Assembly (NCBI GenBank): GCA_028293725.1
Contig: JAQGOE010000244.1
Location: 1-13,125 of the forward strand
From: Gammaproteobacteria bacterium
GTDB lineage: Bacteria; Pseudomonadota; Gammaproteobacteria; Steroidobacterales; Steroidobacteraceae
DNA length: 13,125 nt
Direction: 5' to 3'
A program made the translations under genes and the position numbers. Below are positions 1 to 7,639 of the stretch, one piece after another. The notes below the pieces were generated by a model that was not told where the DNA came from, ran no database searches, and saw nothing but the letters and a program-made list of their open reading frames with translations. The stretch's first letter is position 1. Every line of letters begins with the position of its first letter.

Positions 1-102
1 GACAGCGTCGAGAGTCACCTCGACATGGCGGCGATTTTGGGTCTGTTGAATCTAAAGGGCGGTGAGCGGAATGTTGACTCGATGGTGGAATCACACACTT
101 GA
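1..102 (+). CDS. 3' end of an unidentified gene (partial)
   Basis: The first plus-strand frame is open from the left edge to a TGA at 100-102, giving 33 codons that end in ...VDSMVESHT. The reading looks protein-like (DMAAILGLLNLKGGERN), and its stop overlaps the TTG start of the ferredoxin gene by 4 nt (TTGA, 99-102), the usual layout of translationally coupled operon genes. Too little is visible to name a family. The overlap is the main support for calling it a real gene end rather than chance open frame. Confidence 0.5.
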   Translation, partial: DSVESHLDMAAILGLLNLKGGERNVDSMVESHT

Positions 103-437
103 ACGTTGAAAAGCCCAAAATCGGTGATAAACGCAGCCACCTGCTGGTTTGCGTCGGACCCCGGTGTGCTGAGGAGGGCGAATCACAGAAGCTGTTCGAC
201 AGCCTGGGTGAAAGGTTCAAGGCGGCGGGCCTCGACCAGGGGGAGTTGCGGGTCAAGCGCACGAGGGTACATTGTTTCGCCGCTTGTCGCGGCGGGCCGG
301 TGATGTGTGTGCAGCCGGATGGGATCTGGTACTACAACGTGACGCCCGAGAACATGGATCGGATTATCGCCGAGCACCTTGTGGGCGGGCGGCCGGTGGA
401 GGAGTTGGTGTTCCATCGTGGGCCGGCCGTCCGCTGA
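99..437 (+). CDS. (2Fe-2S) ferredoxin domain protein, thioredoxin-like fold
   Basis: This 112-aa protein resembles the thioredoxin-like [2Fe-2S] ferredoxins, small soluble electron carriers related to a NuoE-type cluster domain. Cluster-binding candidates are Cys18 and Cys23 (VCVGPRC) and Cys59 and Cys63 (HCFAACRGGP); Cys70 is an additional cysteine. The C-terminal segment WYYNVTPENMDRIIAEHL followed by GGRPVEELVFH is typical of proteobacterial members. The start is TTG at 99: the frame is closed upstream by a stop at 75-77, no ATG or GTG lies between, and a GGTGGA stretch at 84-89 can act as ribosome-binding site. The start overlaps the upstream stop, so expression is probably coupled to that gene. 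The redox partner cannot be deduced here. Family assignment is strong, physiological role unknown. Confidence 0.88.
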   Translation: MNVEKPKIGDKRSHLLVCVGPRCAEEGESQKLFDSLGERFKAAGLDQGELRVKRTRVHCFAACRGGPVMCVQPDGIWYYNVTPENMDRIIAEHLVGGRPVEELVFHRGPAVR

Positions 438-471
438 AACGGTCAACGGTGCCCGCTGGGTGGAAAGTCAG

Positions 472-3400
472 CTAGGACGGGCCGTCGCTTCCCATCGGCG
501 ACCGACAATTGGGATCTATCGGATTTGCCTGGCCGACCCACTTCAGAGACAGATGTTCACCAATGGCCTGCAGCAACTGCTCCATGTCGATGGGTTTGGG
601 GAGAACCACATTGACGCCGGCCTCGTAGTTGCGAACCGCGTCCTCGTGGGCGGCATTGGCGCTGACCGCAAAGATCGGGATCTGCGCAAAAGCCGCAGTG
701 GCGCGAATTCGTCGTGTGGCCTCCAGACCATCCATCACCGGCATCACGGTATCCATGATGATCAGGTCCGGCTTGTGTCTCTGGACGGCCGCGACGGCTT
801 CCTGGCCATTGGTGGCTTCGAAGATCTCGAAGCCCGCGGTAGTCAACATGTCGGTCAGCACCGCTCGGTTCACCGGTAAATCATCGACTACCAGGATCGA
901 GCGGCGCGATCCTTCGTATGTCTCGGGGTGCTCGTCCCCTGTGGCAGCCGCGCCGTCGGTGGGTACTTCGGTGACGGTGACCACCGGGAGTTTCAACTCG
1001 AAGCCGAACAGGCTCCCCTTGCCGGGCTGACTCTCCACCGTGATTCGCCCGCCCATGAGTCGCACGAGCTGCTGACTGATTGCGAGACCCAGTCCCGCAC
1101 CGCCCTCACGCCGCTGGACATCACCCACCTGCTCAAACGGCTTGAAAAGGCGGGACATCTGCTCGGAGCTCATACCGATGCCGCTGTCCTGCACCTCGAA
1201 CCGCACGGCTACCGTGCCCTCCGGTGTGCCGTACTCCGGGGCGGGCAACGGCTGCACGCGCAGCGCTATTTCGCCTCTGTCGGTGAACTTGACCGCGTTG
1301 CTCAGAAGATTGAGGAGTACCTGGCGAAAGCGCCTGGCATCGAGCCGCACCGTGCCCGGCAGAGGCGCGGACTCACAATAGAATGTGAGGCCCTTTTCCC
1401 TGGCCTTCACCCGAATGATTTCCGCCACGGACCGGACCAACTGCGAGAGATCCTCCTCGGTAGGTGTCAGGTCCAGCTTCTCGGCATCGATGCGCGCCAG
1501 ATCCAGGATATCGTTGATGAGATTGAGCAGGTGCTCACCGCTCGCCCGGATGATGGCGATCCGGGTGCCCTGACGATCAGTGAGCCGCGTGTCCTGTTGG
1601 AGGATCTGAGCATACCCGAGTATCGCGTTCAGCGGTGTGCGCAACTCGTGACTCAGCTGCGCGAGGAACTCACTGCGCAACCTGGCAAGCCGGATCGCCT
1701 CCGCAAGTGCCATTTCCCGCGCCGACTCCGCGGCTTTCTGCACCGTTATATCTCGCGTGACACGCACCAGTCCCAACACCCTGCCATCCTCGTCCATCAC
1801 GGGCGCCCGGAATCGCTCTATCCACACCGGGCCCGTGCCGGAATCGACCTGAAGCACTTGCGTCTCGCGCGTTTTGGTACTCATGACGTGCAGATCGTCG
1901 GCGCTACCGAATCTCGCGGAGGCCAGGTCGGGGCGGATTTCCGCATCCGTCTTGCCAATCATCTCGTCGGCGGATTTCAACCCGCAGCCTTTTGCCAGAG
2001 GCTCATTGGCGGCAAGGTAGCGGCCCTGCGGATCTTTGAGCGATACCCGCAATGGGATGGTGTCGATGAGTGTGCGGAAGTAGCGTGTCTGCAGCCGAAC
2101 TTCCTCTGTGCGGGCCCGCACACGTTGCTCGAGGGTCACGAACGAGCGCCGCAGCTCCGCGACCATGGTGTTGAATGCGAGAGCGAGGTCGCCTATTTCA
2201 TCCGGAGCACGAATGTCAATCGGGCGCAGCTGTTCCGGGACCAGCCTATCGCGTTCAACGACCCTCGTGTGGACGATCGCATTCGCAGCAGCCGTCAACG
2301 CGACGATGGGGTCGGTGAACCGCCTCACCCAATAAACTCCAATCGCCATGCTGGCGAATAAAATGGCGGCGGCAACGATCAGAATAGCCACCACGGTCTG
2401 TCTGACATTCTGCAATGTCTTGTCGCGGGATAGCGCGAACCCCAACACCAGCCGCGGCTGACCCTCGAACCACCACCGCGATAGCACGAGATAGAACGAT
2501 CCGTTTGCGGTGTTCACGGTGCTGCGAATGACGTGAGAGGAGAGATTCCGGTCCGACTCCTGCGATTGCACCTTGCGGAGCAACTCAGTGGAGAACAGCG
2601 GAAATTCCGTCAACTCCTGCCGGTGCGTGCCATCGAGTGACAGCAGCGCCGGCCATTTGTCCGTCTTGGTAGCGAGGTCACGCAATGTTGCACGGCCGAG
2701 AAGTTTGCGGAACACGAGTACGGCGAGGGTCACCGGGCCTGTTTCATCTGCAGCGTCGGTTTCCGGCATTTTTCGCCCGTCCCCTATGCTCAGGCTGGAA
2801 AGCAGGTGCTCGGTGGGACGGCCCACCAACCGCCGTGGAAAATGCTGTACGACAGCCTGAAGTGGAACCGCGACGTCAACCGCCGCGGTGTCTGCCGCAG
2901 GAAAGGAATTCAGGACGGTCGGCAGGCTGACTTCAGGCATCGGAAGACTTACCCCGGCAGGGGGTCGCGCTGGCTCCCATGAGGGCCAGTGCTCGAAAGG
3001 ACGATTCGTCTCAGGCCCGAGGGGTGTCCTGATCCAGACCGGAGCGCCGGGAGGCCAGCGAACCAACATGCCGGCCTCTGCGGGTGACACGTACTGGCTC
3101 ACGCGGCCGGCCGTATAGAGTGCAATGCTGGAGAATGCTCCGGTGCGCAGCATGAGGTATAGCCGGTTGAGGAGTGCGGCCCGGGTGTACGCGAGCGTTC
3201 TTTCGATTTCCGGCCCCTGGTTCGCAGGAGTATCCGCTTCCCTCTCGATCGCCAGCAGCTCTGTCAACTGCTCGAGAACACCCTCATCGCCGGCGATCGC
3301 GAGCGCCGCTTTCCAGGTTTGCGCCGTAGATGCGTCCAGGTCACCTTGCCAGGCGAGCAGATCATTACCGAGATCGGCAAAGGCGGCCGCCTCGTTCTGC

Positions 3401-3537
3401 CGATTGGTGTAGTACGAAGCCAGGCCGGCGACCAGTGCAATCGTGAATGCGAGCACGCTGCCGATGACGAGGAGCATCTTTTCGCGGATGCCGAATCTCG
3501 ATCGGTTTACGCGTGCAACCGGCGTTTGGGGCATCAC
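472..3537 (-). CDS. hybrid sensor histidine kinase (periplasmic sensor, HAMP, PAS, HisKA, HATPase, REC)
   Basis: A 1021-aa inner-membrane hybrid kinase. Visible order: TM1 about 20-42; a periplasmic region about 43-380 with no sensor family I can name; TM2 about 381-404; HAMP about 405-465 ending at APDEIGDLALAFNTM; PAS about 485-600; HisKA with His630 in QLSHELRTPLNAIL; HATPase with N box (LLNLLSNAVKF), DSGIGM and GGAGLGLAI; then a REC domain about 879-996 with Asp885/Asp886, phosphoacceptor Asp929 (IIMDTVMPVMDG), Ser959 and Lys981 (LPKPID). All catalytic signatures are present. There is no HPt or DNA-binding domain, so phosphate must pass to a partner outside the window. The GTG start at 3537 overlaps the stop of the upstream binding-protein gene (GTGA); an ATG follows immediately at 3534, so the start could shift by one codon. 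The coupling suggests the solute-binding protein supplies ligand sensing. The ligand is unknown. Confidence 0.95.
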   Translation of the reverse strand: MMPQTPVARVNRSRFGIREKMLLVIGSVLAFTIALVAGLASYYTNRQNEAAAFADLGNDLLAWQGDLDASTAQTWKAALAIAGDEGVLEQLTELLAIEREADTPANQGPEIERTLAYTRAALLNRLYLMLRTGAFSSIALYTAGRVSQYVSPAEAGMLVRWPPGAPVWIRTPLGPETNRPFEHWPSWEPARPPAGVSLPMPEVSLPTVLNSFPAADTAAVDVAVPLQAVVQHFPRRLVGRPTEHLLSSLSIGDGRKMPETDAADETGPVTLAVLVFRKLLGRATLRDLATKTDKWPALLSLDGTHRQELTEFPLFSTELLRKVQSQESDRNLSSHVIRSTVNTANGSFYLVLSRWWFEGQPRLVLGFALSRDKTLQNVRQTVVAILIVAAAILFASMAIGVYWVRRFTDPIVALTAAANAIVHTRVVERDRLVPEQLRPIDIRAPDEIGDLALAFNTMVAELRRSFVTLEQRVRARTEEVRLQTRYFRTLIDTIPLRVSLKDPQGRYLAANEPLAKGCGLKSADEMIGKTDAEIRPDLASARFGSADDLHVMSTKTRETQVLQVDSGTGPVWIERFRAPVMDEDGRVLGLVRVTRDITVQKAAESAREMALAEAIRLARLRSEFLAQLSHELRTPLNAILGYAQILQQDTRLTDRQGTRIAIIRASGEHLLNLINDILDLARIDAEKLDLTPTEEDLSQLVRSVAEIIRVKAREKGLTFYCESAPLPGTVRLDARRFRQVLLNLLSNAVKFTDRGEIALRVQPLPAPEYGTPEGTVAVRFEVQDSGIGMSSEQMSRLFKPFEQVGDVQRREGGAGLGLAISQQLVRLMGGRITVESQPGKGSLFGFELKLPVVTVTEVPTDGAAATGDEHPETYEGSRRSILVVDDLPVNRAVLTDMLTTAGFEIFEATNGQEAVAAVQRHKPDLIIMDTVMPVMDGLEATRRIRATAAFAQIPIFAVSANAAHEDAVRNYEAGVNVVLPKPIDMEQLLQAIGEHLSLKWVGQANPIDPNCRSPMGSDGPS

Positions 3538-4883
3538 TGATGCGGATAGCCGTGACGTTGTGCTACCTCCCGATCGATGCGATCTGCGGCCTTGTGCAGC
3601 TCGGATCCTACATCCCCACCCCCGATAATCCGGACCGACGCCTCCGCGAAAGCTGCGGTAATGGTGCCGTACGCCGGCGTCTCCGGACGCGGCACGGCGA
3701 AGCCGCCGTCGAGTTGCCGCACCAACATGCGCAGGGGGCCGTTCACGCCATACAACTTCGATCGCTCCAGAGCGGACCGTCGTGCCGGCATCAGACCCGT
3801 GGCGTTACTCATGGTGAGAATCGCTTCGGGCGAAAGCAGGAAACGCAAGAACTCCCAGGCGCCTCGAGGATTGTGACAGGTGCTCGAAATACCCCAGGTG
3901 AAGCCCCCCATGCCGGTTTTCACGCCATGACCGAAGTCCGGCAGCGGCATCAGGATCAGGTCTTTGCCTAGCGCCCGATGGTAATTCGGGTAGCCCCAAT
4001 TGCCGTACCAGGACAACGCCGCTCTACCCTCGGGAAGCGCATTCGCACTCAACGGGTCGGCTTGGGACCATCCGCGTTGAAACCAGTGTTGGAGATGTTT
4101 CATGGCAACGATTGATCGCGGGCCCGCCAAAGTGCCGCTCGCCGGACCGCTGCCCTCGCGGCCCGCGAGATCGCCTCCAAAGCCCTGTAGGATCGGCGCG
4201 TACTCATACGTGTAGATCTCCGTCGAGCGCCCGGTGCGGTTCGGCGATTGGGCATTGAGGTCGATGGCGTACTCAATCTCTGGCAGTGCGTGCAACTTCT
4301 CCAACGCGTCCTCGAATTCCTGCAGCGTCCAAGGAGATGCGAGCGTCGGGATGCGCAGACCCGCCTGGGTCAAGTAACGGCGATTTCCCCACAACGCCAG
4401 TGCGGACTCATATTGACCGAGGCTGTAGAGTCGCCCGTGATAGGAGCCCTGAGCCACGACCGAAGGCAGCATATCTCGAAGCAGCTCGGGAGAAGCGAAT
4501 CGATCGAGCGGCTGTAGATATCCCGACCAGACGAACTCGTAGAGCCAGGGCCCGTCGAAATTCAACACGCAGGGCAGCGTGCCATTCAACGCCGCGCTGC
4601 GTATCCAGCGGTCGTATTCCCGATAGATCGCCGATACCAGCTCGACCCTGTAGACGTGCTGCTTGCTGTTGAAAGTATTGACCACTGGAGCCAGCGCCAT
4701 GAATTCAGGGCTGTCGATGTTCTCATGGCTCCAGACGGTGATCACCGCGGGGGCAATCTCCGCCGGCGGCACGGCGCTCAGCCCGGGGGCCGGGACCGAA
4801 GCGACTGCCAACAAACTCATCAGACTCGCTGCCCACCGGGCGCCACGCGCGTGAATCTGACGCTTTGGAGGCAATGAGCTCAC
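3534..4883 (-). CDS. extracellular solute-binding protein, family 1 (ABC sugar-type)
   Basis: A 449-aa exported protein with a signal peptide (basic n-region, hydrophobic SLMSLLAVASVPAPGLSA, cleavage near residue 37). The mature start AVITVWSHENIDSPEF, the mid-protein FDGPWLYEFVWSGYLQPLD, and the later GGFTWGISSTCHNPRGAWEF with LRFLLSPEAI match carbohydrate-type periplasmic binding proteins of ABC importers. No permease or ATPase gene is in the window; instead its last codons overlap the start of a membrane histidine kinase. That favours a sensory role like LuxP-LuxQ or ChvE-VirA over transport, though it could serve an importer elsewhere. The GTG start at 4883 is chosen because the signal peptide begins just after it; an internal Met at residue 22 lies inside the hydrophobic stretch and is a poorer start. 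It is divergent from the receptor gene, with 163 bp between start codons. Ligand unknown. Confidence 0.87.
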   Translation of the reverse strand: MSSLPPKRQIHARGARWAASLMSLLAVASVPAPGLSAVPPAEIAPAVITVWSHENIDSPEFMALAPVVNTFNSKQHVYRVELVSAIYREYDRWIRSAALNGTLPCVLNFDGPWLYEFVWSGYLQPLDRFASPELLRDMLPSVVAQGSYHGRLYSLGQYESALALWGNRRYLTQAGLRIPTLASPWTLQEFEDALEKLHALPEIEYAIDLNAQSPNRTGRSTEIYTYEYAPILQGFGGDLAGREGSGPASGTLAGPRSIVAMKHLQHWFQRGWSQADPLSANALPEGRAALSWYGNWGYPNYHRALGKDLILMPLPDFGHGVKTGMGGFTWGISSTCHNPRGAWEFLRFLLSPEAILTMSNATGLMPARRSALERSKLYGVNGPLRMLVRQLDGGFAVPRPETPAYGTITAAFAEASVRIIGGGDVGSELHKAADRIDREVAQRHGYPHQ

Positions 4884-4974
4884 CGTGACGAGTCGGCACG
4901 CTTACCGTCCTTGGCGTTCACATCAGTCCGATTCTCCACGCGACAGCTTGATTTGCAAGACATAGCGATCGGGA

Positions 4975-5003
4975 TTGCAGGCACGTGCGCAGAAGAGCAT
5001 AAA
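4975..5003 (+). promoter_or_regulatory. candidate sigma70-type promoter for the TonB-dependent receptor
   Basis: TTGCAG at 4975-4980 and CATAAA at 4998-5003 are separated by 17 bp, reasonable -35 and -10 hexamers for the receptor gene starting at 5047. Transcription would begin near 5010, giving a short leader that contains the purine-rich ribosome-binding site. The spacer includes a GCACGTGC palindrome (4981-4988) that could be an operator. This is pattern matching only. Confidence 0.3.
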
Positions 5004-5046
5004 GAGCCGCGATGGCGATTCGGTCGGTCCGGAAGGGGGGCAGGTC

Positions 5047-7611
5047 ATGTTACTGCGCCGCTCGAGATGGTTCGCCGTGTGCACCGCAGCAGTGGTGCCG
5101 AGTGTCAGTCCATACTGCACTGCAGCGACGGGGCCCACACCTGTAGCGACCGGTGCTGAAGCGCCCATGCCGGTGGATACAGACACGACCGCGGGGGGGC
5201 TCGACCAAGTGGTCGTGACCGGCACCCCCGAAGCCATCCGCCAATTCGACGCGGCCTTTGCCGTCAGCACCCTCTCACAGCAACAGATTGAGCTCTATGC
5301 ACCGTTGAGCTCCGTAGACCTGTTCGGCAAGCTGCCGGGCTTTGGCGCGGAACCCTCCGGCGGGGAGGTGGGCAACAACGTCAACGTCAGGGGGCTGCCG
5401 AGCTCGAATTTCCGGTTCGTCGCCGTTGTGGAAGATGGACTGCCGTTCTTTCAGGAATCGCAGGAACCGTTTCTAAACGCCGATGAGTTGGTCCGGTTGG
5501 ATCTGATGACTGTGCACGTTGAAGCTGTGCGGGGTGGGACCTCGTCAATCTTCGTGTCGAACGCTCCGGGGGCCACGATCAATCTCCTCACACGTGTTGG
5601 GAGCGACCGGCCGGAAGGCGCGGTTCGCCTGACAACGGGAGACTTTGGCCTTTACAGGCTCGATGGCATGTGGTCCGGACCAGTCGGCGGTGATCTGCTG
5701 CTGGCTGTCGGCGGCTACTACACAGTGGATGACGGTCCCCGACCAACGGGGTTCACCGCCGACCAGGGCGGGCAGCTGCGAATCAATCTGAGCCGTCGGT
5801 TCGATGATGGGCTGCTTACCGTATACGCCAAGCGCCTCGATGACAGGACCGTCTTCTACTTGCCGATTCCCCTGGCGGACCCCCGCAATCCCGCGGCGTC
5901 GCTGTCAAATCTGCTCGATCCCCTCACTGGGACGCTCACCTCGAGCGATTTCCGCCACGTCAGCATGCGCACGCTCAACGGGACAAGTAGCGGTACCGCA
6001 GTGAACGAGGATCTGGGCGACGGTGTCCACCCGCGGATCAACACCTTCGGTGCCAATTTCGACTACCGGATTGCCGGGGATTGGCGCTTGTCGGAACGGT
6101 TACGCTACTCGTACGGGACAGTCAAATTCAACGCGCTGTTCTCACTGACTCCGCCGCAGAGCGCGGATGGATTTCTCACTAGCGAGCTTCCCGTGGCGCA
6201 GGCGGGCTTCGGTCCTCAGGTGAGCACTCTCGAGTACGCACTGGCCAACGTTCGTGGCAGCGACGGATCACGCATACCGTTCGATCCGGCATCGACCGAC
6301 GGTCTGATCGTGCAAGGTGGTTGGTGGAGCGTCGACAACCGCTTCACGGACTTCATCGATGAACTGCGTCTCTCCAAGTCGATTTCCGGCTCGCGCGCGG
6401 GCAGCCATGAGTTGAGCGCCGGGGTGTATTTCAGCCACTATTCGTTGAGCCAGCGGCGCTATTTCAGCACGCTACTGCTGCAGATGAGTAACCAACCTCG
6501 AGCGCTGGACGTGCTCGCGCTGAACAGCGGGGGTGGGGTCGTGGGCTCGGTCACGGAGGATGGCTTTCTGAATTACATCAACAACTCCGATCTCGGCGGG
6601 GAGGTCACCGGCCAACTCCGGGCTCTGTACGCCACTGACAGTTGGAAGATCGGCGAACGGCTCACGCTCGATGCGGGCGTCCGGGAGCAGTGGACGCGGC
6701 AGTACGGTTATGCGCTGCGGTACACGACTCAGAGCCTCCTCGTTCCGGGGACACTCGCGGACCAGGTCGTAGGTGGGCCTTCCGGTGCCATCGCTCAGCG
6801 CTGGGAACAGTTCTCCGCCACGGCGTGGACGTTGGCAGTCAACTATGAGTTATTCAAAGACCTGGGTGTTTTCGCCCGCTACACCGCGTCTTTCCGCACA
6901 CCCAATCTGAGCGACATCTACACGGGAGCCACCCAAGCGCCGGTGGTCGTATCGAAAGTCCGGGAGGTCGAGTTGGGAACCAAGCTGCGCGGGCCCGGAT
7001 TGGCCGCGTTCGCGACTGTCTTCTGGAATCGCTTCGACCCGCTCTCCGATTCGCTCTACGTCCTGCAACCCAACGGGACGATCGGCTCGAGCTCATTCAT
7101 CAGTCAAACGCGCGCTTACGGCATCGAGCTCGAGGCGCAGTGGTACCCGGGCAGGCTATTCGAGCTGCTCGGAAACCTGACTCTCCAGAAACCGACTTTT
7201 GAGAATTTGACTCCGCTCGGCGGTGGGCCGCCGATCACGGGAATCGAGGGCAACCAGGTAGAGCGCATCGCCACAGTGCTCGGCAGCCTGACCCCGGTCT
7301 TGAATCTGGACCTCCTCGGGTATTCGGCCAGGTTGTATGTCACGGTTTCGCACGTAGGTCGCAGGTTCGTCGACTCCACCAACAAAACGAGTCTTCCCGC
7401 CTACACCAACCTCGATGCCGGTGCCATATGGGAGATCGCCCATGGACTGCGGCTGCAGCTGATCGGGACCAATTTGACCAACACAATAGGGCTCACCGAA
7501 GGCAACCCGCGCGTTGACACGCTCGGTGGACAGGGCACGTCCACAGCGACGTATGCCCGGCCAAATTTCGGCCGCCTGTTCCGCGCGAGCCTGACATATA
7601 GCTGGCGGTAG
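5047..7611 (+). CDS. TonB-dependent outer-membrane receptor
   Basis: An outer-membrane beta-barrel importer energised by TonB. The 854-aa product has a signal peptide (LLRRSRWFAVCTAAVVPSV), a TonB-box-like LDQVVVTG at about residues 52-59, a plug domain about 50-175 (SVDLFGKLPGFG, NVNVRGLPSSNFRF, APGATINLLTRV) and a long barrel of alternating beta strands ending in RASLTYSWR. The last residue is Arg, not the usual aromatic, although Trp sits just before it. ATG at 5047 is preferred over an in-frame TTG at 4975 because GGAAGGGGGG (5031-5040) is a good ribosome-binding site and the signal peptide starts right there. The gene is divergent from the binding protein-kinase pair and may be its regulatory target or the entry port for the same ligand; this is inference. 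Substrate cannot be read from sequence. It is a different family branch from the broken receptor near 11.5 kb. Confidence 0.93.
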   Translation: MLLRRSRWFAVCTAAVVPSVSPYCTAATGPTPVATGAEAPMPVDTDTTAGGLDQVVVTGTPEAIRQFDAAFAVSTLSQQQIELYAPLSSVDLFGKLPGFGAEPSGGEVGNNVNVRGLPSSNFRFVAVVEDGLPFFQESQEPFLNADELVRLDLMTVHVEAVRGGTSSIFVSNAPGATINLLTRVGSDRPEGAVRLTTGDFGLYRLDGMWSGPVGGDLLLAVGGYYTVDDGPRPTGFTADQGGQLRINLSRRFDDGLLTVYAKRLDDRTVFYLPIPLADPRNPAASLSNLLDPLTGTLTSSDFRHVSMRTLNGTSSGTAVNEDLGDGVHPRINTFGANFDYRIAGDWRLSERLRYSYGTVKFNALFSLTPPQSADGFLTSELPVAQAGFGPQVSTLEYALANVRGSDGSRIPFDPASTDGLIVQGGWWSVDNRFTDFIDELRLSKSISGSRAGSHELSAGVYFSHYSLSQRRYFSTLLLQMSNQPRALDVLALNSGGGVVGSVTEDGFLNYINNSDLGGEVTGQLRALYATDSWKIGERLTLDAGVREQWTRQYGYALRYTTQSLLVPGTLADQVVGGPSGAIAQRWEQFSATAWTLAVNYELFKDLGVFARYTASFRTPNLSDIYTGATQAPVVVSKVREVELGTKLRGPGLAAFATVFWNRFDPLSDSLYVLQPNGTIGSSSFISQTRAYGIELEAQWYPGRLFELLGNLTLQKPTFENLTPLGGGPPITGIEGNQVERIATVLGSLTPVLNLDLLGYSARLYVTVSHVGRRFVDSTNKTSLPAYTNLDAGAIWEIAHGLRLQLIGTNLTNTIGLTEGNPRVDTLGGQGTSTATYARPNFGRLFRASLTYSWR

Positions 7612-7639
7612 AGTCGTCGGCGACGAGCTGCACGCCCGC

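Noticed and set aside
928..2361. A 477-codon open frame on the plus strand
   Set aside because: It lies entirely opposite the histidine kinase gene, whose domains are unmistakable; long antisense frames are common in GC-rich coding DNA and this one shows no family motifs.
7612..7639. Short inverted repeat TCGTCG/CGACGA between convergent genes as a bidirectional terminator
   Set aside because: The arms leave almost no loop and there is no U-tract on either strand; too weak to call.
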